Below, piece by piece: positions 15,774-23,659 of a stretch of 50,447 nt of DNA. The notes beneath the pieces were generated by a model. That model had not been told where the DNA came from and ran no database searches. It saw only the letters and a program-made list of their open reading frames with translations. Both the position numbers and the translations under genes were made by a program. How positions within the stretch are numbered: the first letter of the stretch is position 1; each line of letters begins with the position of its first letter. The stretch spans positions 1-50,447 of the forward strand of contig MHDZ01000078.1 in assembly GCA_001805055.1 (NCBI GenBank), written 5' to 3'. Source of the stretch: Nitrospirae bacterium GWC2_57_13 (GTDB lineage: Bacteria > Nitrospirota > UBA9217).

Positions 15774-16854
15774 AGGCCTCCACCCCGCGCGCGATCGCCT
15801 CGGCTGCCCGCGCCCTGTTCTGCTCGAACCCCACTTCCACCAGGATCGCCGGAGCGTCCACTGCCCGGAGAAGCGCCAGGGGCGCCTGTGCGGGCCCTCC
15901 ATCGTTCCTGCTGGTCAGCTGCTGCATGACCGTCCTGCCGAGGCTGCTGCTCTCGGCTGCATGGGTGTATTGCTGGCTTCCCCAGAGAGTTTCCCGTTTC
16001 CCTGTTTCCGCCTCAAGTCCCAGGAAATCCCTGGGCGCCGATCTCGGCTGAGAACCGCTGCCTTCGCTGACGCCGAGAAGGTATACCTGCGCATCCTTAC
16101 TGTTCGTGAAATGAAGGCTGATGAACAACGCTGCGCCTGCGGAGTTCGATGCGGCAGCGCGTCCGGCGAGCGAGACGGATTGGTCCTTGTCCCGCGTCAG
16201 CACCACGGCCGCATCGGGCAGCAGCTTCTTCAGCTCCTTTTTTATCGCCTGCGCCAGATCAAGGGACTTCGCCTTTTCATACCCGTGGGCTGTGACGATC
16301 CCCGCTTCCCGTCCGCCGTGACCGGGGTCCAGAACGACCACCATCCTGGGAGGTGTCTGCTGGGCTGCCGGTTGCTGGGCTGCCGGTTGCGGGGGAGCCG
16401 GAGGGGGCGGAGTGGCCGCAGGGGCAGAGGTCTGGGGAGCAGGGGCGATCGGCGCCGGAACCGACGTTGTGCGTGAAATATCAAGCACGATACGGTCGGG
16501 GCTGCGCAGAACGAAGTCCTTCACCTCCCCTGCCGCAGCATCCAGGTGAACGAACACGTAGGGTTTGGCCGTGTCCCGCTTTACTTCCATGGACTTGATC
16601 ACGCCGTCGTTGATCACAGGCAGGGACGCTGCCACGGAGAACAGCCCTTCGTAGGCGGAGAAGACGATCCCCCGTCCGTCGCTGGTCTTTGTCAGCACAT
16701 AGGGAGCGGCCGATTCTATCTCAAAGACAACGCGCGTGAACGTGGGATAGGAAAAATAGCGCACTCCCTTGACGGCGAGGTCTTTTCCGGCCGTGTGTGC
16801 CGCGCCGGGAACTGTCAGCACGGCAGCGAGCAGACATGCTGCGAAGGTACGCAT
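15754..16854 (-). CDS. AmiC-type N-acetylmuramoyl-L-alanine amidase with AMIN domain
   Basis: A 366-residue exported amidase that cuts the bond between muramic acid and the stem peptide, as needed for daughter-cell separation. A signal peptide (1-22) is followed by an AMIN domain (~27-128, septal targeting), a Pro/Gln/Ala linker (~131-169) and an Amidase_3 domain (~171-366). Zinc ligands are visible: H179 in DPGHGG, E183 and H248 in ISLHFT; the catalytic glutamate is E340 in VEVGFEQN. The usual SIHAN motif reads SLHFTN here. The longer frame to 17031 is rejected because it crosses the ferritin promoter and the signal peptide starts at 16854. It heads the run down to cutA. Confidence 0.93.
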   Translation of the reverse strand: MRTFAACLLAAVLTVPGAAHTAGKDLAVKGVRYFSYPTFTRVVFEIESAAPYVLTKTSDGRGIVFSAYEGLFSVAASLPVINDGVIKSMEVKRDTAKPYVFVHLDAAAGEVKDFVLRSPDRIVLDISRTTSVPAPIAPAPQTSAPAATPPPPAPPQPAAQQPAAQQTPPRMVVVLDPGHGGREAGIVTAHGYEKAKSLDLAQAIKKELKKLLPDAAVVLTRDKDQSVSLAGRAAASNSAGAALFISLHFTNSKDAQVYLLGVSEGSGSQPRSAPRDFLGLEAETGKRETLWGSQQYTHAAESSSLGRTVMQQLTSRNDGGPAQAPLALLRAVDAPAILVEVGFEQNRARAAEAIARGVEAYAGKNR

Positions 16855-16920
16855 ACGGGCCGAATAATAACACAGGAACGGGATTTGTGCAACAGAAAGC
16901 CTGAATTTCCCAGAATTTAA

Positions 16921-16949
16921 TTGACACTCCCGATGCGAAGGGCTATTAT
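16921..16949 (+). promoter_or_regulatory. Sigma-70 promoter of the ferritin-like gene
   Basis: TTGACA (16921-16926), 17-bp spacer, TATTAT (16944-16949), 37 bp before the start codon. A near-consensus promoter, suggesting strong expression. Confidence 0.8.
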
Positions 16950-16986
16950 TTTGTCCCAGGGAAGGCATCAGAGAAGGAGGATTGTC

Positions 16987-17463
16987 ATGACCAAGTACTC
17001 GATCTCCGAAGTAATCGAAATGGCGCTCCAAACGGAACGGCTCGGCTTTCAGTTCTATACGACCATTGCCGAAAAGTTCAGGGAACAGCCCGAGCTTGCG
17101 AAGCTTTTCACTACGCTCGCGTCAAAAGAAAAGGTGCACGAACGGACCTTCTCGGAGTTGCAGGAGAAGGTCGCCAGGAACGCGCCGGAGCCCGCCCAGT
17201 GGGAAGAAGTTAGTGACTACATGAGGGCCTTCGTGGAGTCCGAGTTTTTTCTGGGGAAGGGGAAATCCCTTCCTTCCATGGAGGGGATCAAAACGCCGCA
17301 GGACGCCGTTCGGTTCGCAATGGGATTTGAGAAGGAAACGCTGCTCTATTTCATGGGGCTCCGGTCGATGGTGAGCGAAAAGGCCGCCGTGGATGCCGTC
17401 ATTGATGAAGAGAAGAGCCATATCGTCTGGCTCACCCGCCTGCAGCATTCCCTGAAAAAATAA
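16987..17463 (+). CDS. Ferritin-like diiron protein (rubrerythrin erythrin domain)
   Basis: A 158-residue four-helix-bundle protein of the rubrerythrin/COG1633 type without the C-terminal rubredoxin domain. The paired carboxylate/His pattern is visible: ETE-type TERLGFQFY (~14-22), KEKVHERTF (~50-58), FEKETLLYF (~115-123) and DEEKSHIVWL (~139-148). Such proteins bind two irons and are linked to peroxide or oxygen protection in anaerobes; I cannot say more from sequence. AAGGAGG lies 7 nt before the ATG. It has a near-consensus promoter and is monocistronic. The following 17464-17642 holds GC-rich inverted repeats (about 17500-17522) but no clear T-tailed terminator. Confidence 0.9.
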   Translation: MTKYSISEVIEMALQTERLGFQFYTTIAEKFREQPELAKLFTTLASKEKVHERTFSELQEKVARNAPEPAQWEEVSDYMRAFVESEFFLGKGKSLPSMEGIKTPQDAVRFAMGFEKETLLYFMGLRSMVSEKAAVDAVIDEEKSHIVWLTRLQHSLKK

Positions 17464-17642
17464 CCGCCGCGCGCATCGGGGCGCCTACGCTTTGAAACCG
17501 GCCTCCGCGCGGCCGGCGGAGCAGCATAGCTGACAGCCCCGAAGGCGGTGCGCAAAACCAGCCGACACGAGTATCACTGTTTTCTGAAAACGACAGGGGC
17601 GGCACTGGTTATGCTTTTTTGCCGAAGGACAAGAGGCGGAAA

Positions 17643-18653
17643 CTAAAGCGGGAAGTGGCAGGCCACCTGATGGCCGTCGCCGATATCGCGCAGCTGCGGC
17701 TCGCTCGCCGGGTCGGTACAGACTGTGGGGCGGCCCTGGGACTCGTAGACCGGGCAACGGGGAGCGAATCTGCAGCCCGAATAGGGTCGCTCAAAATCGA
17801 AGACGCCCCAAATGCCCGACTGGGTGTTCCGGGTCGCGCTGGATGATTCCTTGCTCTGCTTTTCCACGAGGGACGACCAGAGAATGTGCGTATAGGGATG
17901 CTTCGGCGCGTGCGCGATGCGGCCCGAGAGCCCCATCTCGACGATCTTGCCGAGATACATGACCGCAACCTTGTGGCTGATCAGCTCCACGACGCGCAGG
18001 TCGTGAGAAATGAAAAGATAGGAGAGCCCGAGCTGGCTCTGCAGGTCCCTCAGAAGGTTCACCACCTGGGCCTGGATGGACACGTCCAGGGCGCTTGTCG
18101 GCTCATCGGCAACGATGAGCCTCGGCCCCACGGACAGCACGCGGGCGATCCCCACGCGCCGCTTCTCGCCGCCTGAAAGCTCGTGGGGGAAATTAGATAG
18201 TTTGCCCTTCTTGAGGTTCACCTGCTCCAGAAGTTCGCCGATCCTTCGGCTCACTTCCTCATCGCTCACCTTGTGATGCACGGTGATGGCCTCACGGAGG
18301 ATGTCCCGGATGCGCATCTTCGGGTTGAGCGCCGCGTCCAGGTCCTGAAAGATCATCTGCATCTGACCCCGGAGCTTTCTGAGCTGTTCCGTGGTCGCCG
18401 TGGTGATGTCCTTGTCATCAAAGAGGATCCTGCCTGACGTGGGCGCGGCGAGCCGCAGCACCGTCCTGCCGATCGTGGTCTTGCCGCACCCTGACTCGCC
18501 CACGAGCCCCACGGTCTCGTTCTCCTTGAGATAGAAGCTCACCCCGTCCACAGCGGGAATGCGGCGCTCCTCGCCGCTGAAGGCGGAAAAGAGCCCCTTG
18601 CGATGGAAGAAGTGCTTCTTCAGATCGATGACTTCCAGGATTGTTTTCGGCAT
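17643..18653 (-). CDS. oppF: Oligopeptide/dipeptide ABC transporter ATP-binding protein (OppF/DppF-like)
   Basis: A 336-residue cytoplasmic ATPase of the peptide/nickel importer family. Walker A is GESGCGKTT (52-60), the signature [15 protein letters not shown] near 163, Walker [13 protein letters not shown] near 185, and the switch His in ISHDLRVVE. The C-terminal oligo-HPY extension carries the [11 protein letters not shown] cysteine block and another two cysteines that bind an iron-sulfur cluster in relatives. It follows oppD in the same direction, but a 183-bp spacer with repeats (18661-18720) separates them, unlike the tight coupling of oppC and oppD. The substrate is probably peptides but is not proven. 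Confidence 0.95.
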   Translation of the reverse strand: MPKTILEVIDLKKHFFHRKGLFSAFSGEERRIPAVDGVSFYLKENETVGLVGESGCGKTTIGRTVLRLAAPTSGRILFDDKDITTATTEQLRKLRGQMQMIFQDLDAALNPKMRIRDILREAITVHHKVSDEEVSRRIGELLEQVNLKKGKLSNFPHELSGGEKRRVGIARVLSVGPRLIVADEPTSALDVSIQAQVVNLLRDLQSQLGLSYLFISHDLRVVELISHKVAVMYLGKIVEMGLSGRIAHAPKHPYTHILWSSLVEKQSKESSSATRNTQSGIWGVFDFERPYSGCRFAPRCPVYESQGRPTVCTDPASEPQLRDIGDGHQVACHFPL

Positions 18654-18720
18654 ATAAACCTAACCCGGACAAGCCCCGCAAGCGGGACAAGGCCGGCTAC
18701 GCCCCGCATCCTATTTTTAA
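18654..18720. repeat. GC-rich repeat block in the oppD-oppF gap
   Basis: Iterated GGACAAGCCCCGCAAGCGGG/GGACAAGG units, then CCTATTTTTAATAGG (a 7-bp-armed palindrome, TTTTT region at the centre). It may be a spacer repeat or a stem that tunes oppF expression. No gene is visible in the 183-bp gap. Confidence 0.45.
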
Positions 18721-18836
18721 TAGGGAGCGGGGGTGGCTGAATTTTGTTTCCATTTTGAATAGAATTTGATTCTTAACCGACTAAACGTCATAGGATTTAG
18801 ATATTCGTATTTAGCGCTTCTTGTGTCTCCTTCTTG

Positions 18837-19937
18837 TCAATCAAAGTACAGCCAGCACCTCGCCCGGTGACCCGGCGCGATCTCGCGCAGATCCGGTTCG
18901 CGGCGTTCGCAGTTCTCGCGGATCTTCGGGGTAACGCGGTTGCAGCGCGCATAGAACCGGCAGCCTGCTGGTATATTGATCGTGTCCAGTACGTCCCCTT
19001 CAATGGCCTGGAGAGCGACCTTGTCCCGCACGTGCTCTTCGCCGGGAATGGAGGCAAGCAGCGCCGAGGTGTAGGGGTGTTTTGATGAGATCGACGCGGT
19101 CAGAATGTCGCGCACAGGGCCATACTCCACCACCGTGCCGCCGTACATGACCACAACGCTGTCTGACAGCCGCGAAATGACGCTGATGTCGTGGCTGATC
19201 AACATGGTAGTGGTGCCGAGCTCCGATTTGAGCTCCGCCAAAAGGTCCACGATCTTGGACTGGATGGTGGCGTCGAGGCCCGTTGTGGGCTCATCGGCGA
19301 TGAGCAGCGCGGGCTCGCAGGCAAGGGCCATGGCGATCATCGCGCGCTGACACATGCCGCCGGACAGGCCAAAGGGATAATTGTCGAATCGGAGCGCCGG
19401 GGAATCGATCTTAACCCGTTTCAGCCAGTAGATGGCCCTCTCTGCCGCCTCCTGAGCGTCCGTGATCTTCGTATGGAGACGGATGGCCTCGGTGATCTGC
19501 TTGCCGACGGGGGTGAAAGGATTGAGCGAGGCCTTGGGATTTTGGAAGATCATGGCGATCTCCCCTCCCCGGATCGTCCGCATTACTTCGTCGGAGCGCC
19601 GCTCCCATCCGAGCACGTCCTTGCTCACCTGCATGATCCTGTTCTGCTCCCTGCCGATCTTCACATAGCCTTCCAGCCCGTCCAACAGGTCCTTCTGCTC
19701 TCCGTTGGAGCCGAACAGTATCTTTCCGGCGATCACTCCCGGCCCCCCGCTGATCAGACCCAGCACCGAAAGGGCCGTGATGCTCTTGCCGCTGCCGCTC
19801 TCGCCCACCACACCGAGGGTCTCACCACGTCTGATCTCGAGGTTCACCCCGTCCACCGAGCGGATGAAGGCCTGTTTGCTCCGGGAGTAGAAATAGGTCC
19901 GGAGATCCTCTATTTTCAGGAGCGGCGCGTTCTTCAT
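18837..19937 (-). CDS. oppD: Oligopeptide/dipeptide ABC transporter ATP-binding protein (OppD/DppD-like)
   Basis: A 366-residue ATPase, longer than OppF because it has a ~25-residue insert (FGSNGEQKDLLDGLEGYVKI) after the first strands. Walker A GESGSGKS (~44-51), signature LSGGMCQRAMIAMAL (~195), Walker B LLIADEPTTGLD (~217) and the HPY extension with CRFYARCNRVTP are present. It pairs with OppF to power uptake through OppB and OppC. Its ATG overlaps oppC by 4 nt, so they are translationally coupled. Confidence 0.95.
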   Translation of the reverse strand: MKNAPLLKIEDLRTYFYSRSKQAFIRSVDGVNLEIRRGETLGVVGESGSGKSITALSVLGLISGGPGVIAGKILFGSNGEQKDLLDGLEGYVKIGREQNRIMQVSKDVLGWERRSDEVMRTIRGGEIAMIFQNPKASLNPFTPVGKQITEAIRLHTKITDAQEAAERAIYWLKRVKIDSPALRFDNYPFGLSGGMCQRAMIAMALACEPALLIADEPTTGLDATIQSKIVDLLAELKSELGTTTMLISHDISVISRLSDSVVVMYGGTVVEYGPVRDILTASISSKHPYTSALLASIPGEEHVRDKVALQAIEGDVLDTINIPAGCRFYARCNRVTPKIRENCERREPDLREIAPGHRARCWLYFD

Positions 19938-20827
19938 CTGCCCCTCTTGCCTTCGAGCAGGTTATTGAGGCCGTCGCCCAGCAGATGGAACCCCATGATC
20001 GTGAACAGGATGGCGAGGGCGGGAGCGGTGGAAGGCCAGAACTTGCCCTGCATGAAGTAGTTGGCGCCTGCCTGGACCATGTTGCCCCACGACGGCGAAG
20101 GCTCCTGGACGCCGAACCCGAGGTAACTGAGGCTCGTCTCCATGAGGATCGCCTCGCCCATGCCGAGCGTCGCCTGAATGATCAGCAGCGAGCGGCAATT
20201 GTACCACAGGATGTGCTTCAGAATGATGGTCCGGGCCGGTAGGCCGAGTGAGACTGCCGCCTCGACGAAGTTCTTCTGTTTGAGGAAAAGGATCTTGCCC
20301 TTCACGAGCGACGCGACGACGGGAACGTTCGTGAGCCCGACGACGATCATGATGTAATAAATGTCCGGTTTAAAGGCCGCGACCACAAGCAGTATCAACA
20401 CGAGCCGCGGAAAGGAATCCACGAGGTTCGTGAAATACGTGATCGCCGTGTCGGCCATGCCGCCGCGGTATCCGGCCAGCACACCGAGGGTGCTGCCGCC
20501 GATGAGCGAGATGGCGACGGCCAGCAGACCCGGCAGAAAATAGGCCTGGATGCCCACGATCAGACGGGAAAAGATGTCCCGCCCCATGAAATCGGTGCCG
20601 AGCAGATGGCCTGCCGTACCCGGAGGCGACATCATCAGGTCGAGCCGGATGTCGTGGGGGTCGTGGGGCAGCAGATGGAAAGCCCCGAGCAGATAGGACA
20701 CGACCACGAGCGTTACGATCAGCAAGCCGTAGCTCACATACACCAGATCGGCGGCATCGGCCTTCTTCCAGAAGGGAATGTCCGAAAAATCCCCGATCTC
20801 ACCTGATCTTTGAGAATAGTTCTTCAT
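19934..20827 (-). CDS. oppC: Peptide ABC transporter permease (OppC-like)
   Basis: A 297-residue inner-membrane permease with about six membrane segments, the first at ~34-56. The BPD_transp_1 domain carries the EAA loop near residues 195-215 (NFVEAAVSLGLPARTIILKHIL), which docks on OppD/F. HDPHDIRLDLMMSPPGTAGHLLGTDFMGRDIF is the typical DppC/OppC region before the core. The longer frame would start inside the repeat at 20840-20880; I chose the ATG at 20827, with AGGAA upstream. It ends overlapping oppD. Confidence 0.93.
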   Translation of the reverse strand: MKNYSQRSGEIGDFSDIPFWKKADAADLVYVSYGLLIVTLVVVSYLLGAFHLLPHDPHDIRLDLMMSPPGTAGHLLGTDFMGRDIFSRLIVGIQAYFLPGLLAVAISLIGGSTLGVLAGYRGGMADTAITYFTNLVDSFPRLVLILLVVAAFKPDIYYIMIVVGLTNVPVVASLVKGKILFLKQKNFVEAAVSLGLPARTIILKHILWYNCRSLLIIQATLGMGEAILMETSLSYLGFGVQEPSPSWGNMVQAGANYFMQGKFWPSTAPALAILFTIMGFHLLGDGLNNLLEGKRGR

Positions 20828-20839
20828 AATAGAAATTCC

Positions 20840-20880
20840 TGCATAGCACAGAGGGCATGGAGCATAGCGCATCGGGTATG
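20840..20880. repeat. GCATRG-type iterated repeat, copy 2
   Basis: GCATAGCACAGAGGGCATGG followed by AGCATAGCGCATCGGG between oppB and oppC. It shares its unit with 9814-9845. Confidence 0.6.
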
Positions 20881-20902
20881 AATCTCTTTGCTCTTTGCGT
20901 AC

Positions 20903-21859
20903 TCACTCCTTCGACGCCCGTGGATTCACCATGACATAGACCACGCGCTGAAACATGCTGCCCATGCGCACAAAGACCGCCGCCAGCATGGCGATTCCCA
21001 TGATCACCGGAAAATCCCGGTCCTGGGCCGCCTGCCACGCCATTCTCCCCATGCCCGGCCAGTTGAACACCTGCTCCACGATCACCGCCCCACCCAGGAT
21101 GAAGGGGATCTTTGCGGCAATGATCTCGGTCACGGGGATGAGGAATCCCTCCTTGAAGGAATGTTTCCAGACCGACGCCCCCTTGGCCCGGGCCGTGCGG
21201 ATATAGTCCTCGGACATGACGCGCCCCATCTCGTCGCGCAGGGAGCGGATGACCTCGCTGATCGTCCCATTCCCCACACCGAGCACGACGATGGGCAGCA
21301 GCGCGTAAAGCCAGCTGAAGCCCCGCGACGAACTCGTCATGAGAGGGAACAGGCCGAAGCGGTGCATGAAGATGTAGATGACGATGTAGCCGAGCCAGAA
21401 CACGGGCAGGGCCGAGACCACATAGGCGAACATGGTCAGGGGCCAGGACAGGGCCGTCGTACCGCGCACCGAGGAGTAGAGCGCGATGGGCACGGCGATG
21501 AGCAGCGTAACGAGCATGGACCCGATCGTCAGAATGAGCGTATTGAACCCGACGAAAACAAGCTCGCTTGCCACGGGCAGTCCCGTACGGATGGACGTGC
21601 CGAAATCCCCCTGCAGCATCTGGGTGACCCAGGAGAAATACTGAGAGTACCAGGACTGCGAGAACCCCAAAGCCTCACGCGCGCCGGCGCGGGCCTCTTC
21701 GGACTGGACCTGCCCTTCGACCAGCATGCTGAAGGGGTCTCCCGGTGCGAGATAGAGAATGACGAACACCACGAAGCTCACGCCGAGCAGCAGGAGCACC
21801 GTGATCATCACTTCCCTGGTCAGCACCAGGGCTATGGGGCGAAGACCGGACAGTCTCAT
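20903..21859 (-). CDS. oppB: Peptide ABC transporter permease (OppB-like)
   Basis: A 318-residue inner-membrane permease of the OppB/DppB type. The N-terminal part (VLLLLGVSFVVFVILYLAPG, then DPFSML) is family typical, and the core carries MSEDYIRTARAKGASVWKHSF (~222-242), the EAA coupling loop, and NWPGMGRMAWQAAQDRDFPV near the end. It forms a heterodimeric channel with OppC. It lies between oppA (89 nt) and oppC (75 nt, repeat-bearing). Confidence 0.94.
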   Translation of the reverse strand: MRLSGLRPIALVLTREVMITVLLLLGVSFVVFVILYLAPGDPFSMLVEGQVQSEEARAGAREALGFSQSWYSQYFSWVTQMLQGDFGTSIRTGLPVASELVFVGFNTLILTIGSMLVTLLIAVPIALYSSVRGTTALSWPLTMFAYVVSALPVFWLGYIVIYIFMHRFGLFPLMTSSSRGFSWLYALLPIVVLGVGNGTISEVIRSLRDEMGRVMSEDYIRTARAKGASVWKHSFKEGFLIPVTEIIAAKIPFILGGAVIVEQVFNWPGMGRMAWQAAQDRDFPVIMGIAMLAAVFVRMGSMFQRVVYVMVNPRASKE

Positions 21860-21876
21860 CGTTTCACTTTCTTAAT

Positions 21877-21900
21877 CACGGACCAAGGCAACCGTGCTCC
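21877..21900. repeat. Small hairpin repeat shared with the 6.5-kb spacer
   Basis: CACGG and CCGTG pair around GGACCAAGGCAACC (21880-21893). The same 14 bases occur inverted at 6556-6569, also flanked by CACGG/CCGTG. It lies between oppA and oppB. Confidence 0.6.
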
Positions 21901-21948
21901 CGTTCGTTCTTACATCCCGCCCTGTCCGGATCGGCTCGCTTCATATTC

Positions 21949-23565
21949 CTACTTCTGCTCCGCCTCAGGAATGAACCAGTCATCGGCAAAGGAGAAGAAC
22001 TTGTACGGGTGTATCGCAACGCGACGCAGCTTCTTGTGGTACGCCGCATAGTTCGTGAGCGACCACAGGAAGGTATAGGGGTTCTCCTCGGCCAGGATCG
22101 CATGGAGTTTCCGGTTGATCGTCCGGCGCTTTTCATGATCAAGGGTCAGCTTGCTCTCAACAATAAGGCTGTCCACCTCGGGGTTGGAATAGCCGATAAA
22201 ATTATACTTCCAGGGCCCGATCTCGGAGGAGTGGAAGAGCTGGGAAATGTCCGCCGAGTCATCAAAGACCCACGAGGCATACACGATGTCGAAGTCATAT
22301 TCACGAAGCACATCCTCGTTCCATGCGCGAAACTCCTTGAACTCCACGCTCACGTCAGCGCCGATGTTCTTGAGGTAGTTCTTGAAGGCGAGCACGACGC
22401 GCTTCATGGCCTCGCTCTCTTTTTCGATCGGCACCTTGAGACGCAGGGACAGCTTCTTCCCCTCTTTCTGCATGATGCCGTCGGCTCCCTGCTCGAACCC
22501 CGCCTCCTTCAGCAGCGCAATTGCCTTCTGGGGATCATAGGGCAGGGGCTGCACTTCCAGGTTGTAGGCCCAGCTCCCCGGCGCAAAGGGGCCGGAAATG
22601 ATAGTACCCTGGCCGTTGAAGAAGGAATCGAGCATCTCCTGCCGGTTCACCGCGTAGCTGAAGGCCTTGCGCACGCGCTTGTCGGCCAGCAGCGGGTTCC
22701 GCATGTTGTAGCCGAAAAAGGAATAGGAAAGAGCGTTGTAGGGCTGCAGAACGAAGCGCTTGTCGCCCTGGATCTCGGGAATGTCCCGGGGATTCACCAG
22801 CACGATCATATCGATGGCATTGAACATGAGCGCCTGGGTCATGATGTTCTGGTCGGCGAAGGGCTTTGAGATGATCTTGTCGATATGAGGCCGGCCCTTG
22901 AAATAGTTCTCGTTCGCCACGAGAATGATCTCCCGGTCCGCCGTAATGTTCTTCAGGATATAAGGCCCCGTGCCGATGGGATTCTGGACAAAGGTGTCCT
23001 CGCGAGTGAGAAAGAGGGGGTTCGACGGACCGTGGCGCGGAATGATCTTGAAGCTGAACTTGGCCAGGGCGTTCAGAATAGGCCGCTTCAGGCTGAACTT
23101 GACCGTGAAGTCGTCCACCTTCTCCGCCGTATCGATGAATTCGTACCGCACCTTGAGCGATGTGATGGTCTTGGGATGCATCATCATCTTGTAGGTGAAG
23201 ATCACATCATCGGCCGAAAAAGGCCTCGCCTCCTCGCCTTCCCGCGGATGCCACGTTACGTTCTTGCGCAGGAAGAAGGTATAGGTCCTGCCGTCGGAGG
23301 AGACATCCCATTTTTCGGCCAGTTCCGACACGATCTCCTGCTTCTCGTTGATGCCCACCAGTCCGTTGAAAATCAGCTCCGTCAGCCGAAGAGAGATCAT
23401 TTCGTTGCTTGTGATCGGATCGAGCGTCGACGGCCGGCCGTATTCCCCGTAGCTCATGGCGCCGCCGTTGGGGCGTCCGTCTGTCTTGGGCGCCGCATCT
23501 GCCGCGAAAGGAAGCAGGCAGCTCATGCCGGCAATCACCAGCAGAACAAGTAGTCGTCGTTTCAT
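21949..23565 (-). CDS. oppA: Peptide ABC transporter substrate-binding protein (OppA-like, SBP family 5)
   Basis: A 538-residue exported binding protein. A cleavable signal peptide (MKRRLLVLLVIAGMSCLLPF, then AADA) precedes a family-5 SBP fold: YGEYGRPSTLDPITSNEMIS, LAEKWDVSSDGRTYTFFLRKNVTW (~85-108), and IGTGPYILKN near 200. There is a cysteine at the signal, but the pattern (GMSCLLP) is a poor lipobox, so it is probably a free periplasmic protein. GGAGGAAACC precedes the ATG. It is the first gene of the opp operon. The substrate cannot be told from sequence: peptides, nickel chelates and other ligands occur in the family. Confidence 0.94.
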   Translation of the reverse strand: MKRRLLVLLVIAGMSCLLPFAADAAPKTDGRPNGGAMSYGEYGRPSTLDPITSNEMISLRLTELIFNGLVGINEKQEIVSELAEKWDVSSDGRTYTFFLRKNVTWHPREGEEARPFSADDVIFTYKMMMHPKTITSLKVRYEFIDTAEKVDDFTVKFSLKRPILNALAKFSFKIIPRHGPSNPLFLTREDTFVQNPIGTGPYILKNITADREIILVANENYFKGRPHIDKIISKPFADQNIMTQALMFNAIDMIVLVNPRDIPEIQGDKRFVLQPYNALSYSFFGYNMRNPLLADKRVRKAFSYAVNRQEMLDSFFNGQGTIISGPFAPGSWAYNLEVQPLPYDPQKAIALLKEAGFEQGADGIMQKEGKKLSLRLKVPIEKESEAMKRVVLAFKNYLKNIGADVSVEFKEFRAWNEDVLREYDFDIVYASWVFDDSADISQLFHSSEIGPWKYNFIGYSNPEVDSLIVESKLTLDHEKRRTINRKLHAILAEENPYTFLWSLTNYAAYHKKLRRVAIHPYKFFSFADDWFIPEAEQK

Positions 23566-23659
23566 GGTTTCCTCCTCAAGAAGTTCGGAATTCTGTGTTT
23601 CAACGCCTCGGCGGCACCGGGCCTTCCCGACCGCACCCGCTCCGCAGGCGAAGGGGTTC

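Noticed and set aside
20888-22051. Plus-strand 387-codon frame opposite oppB
   Set aside because: Rich in His, Arg and Glu without any fold signature. It is a shadow of the oppB coding sequence.
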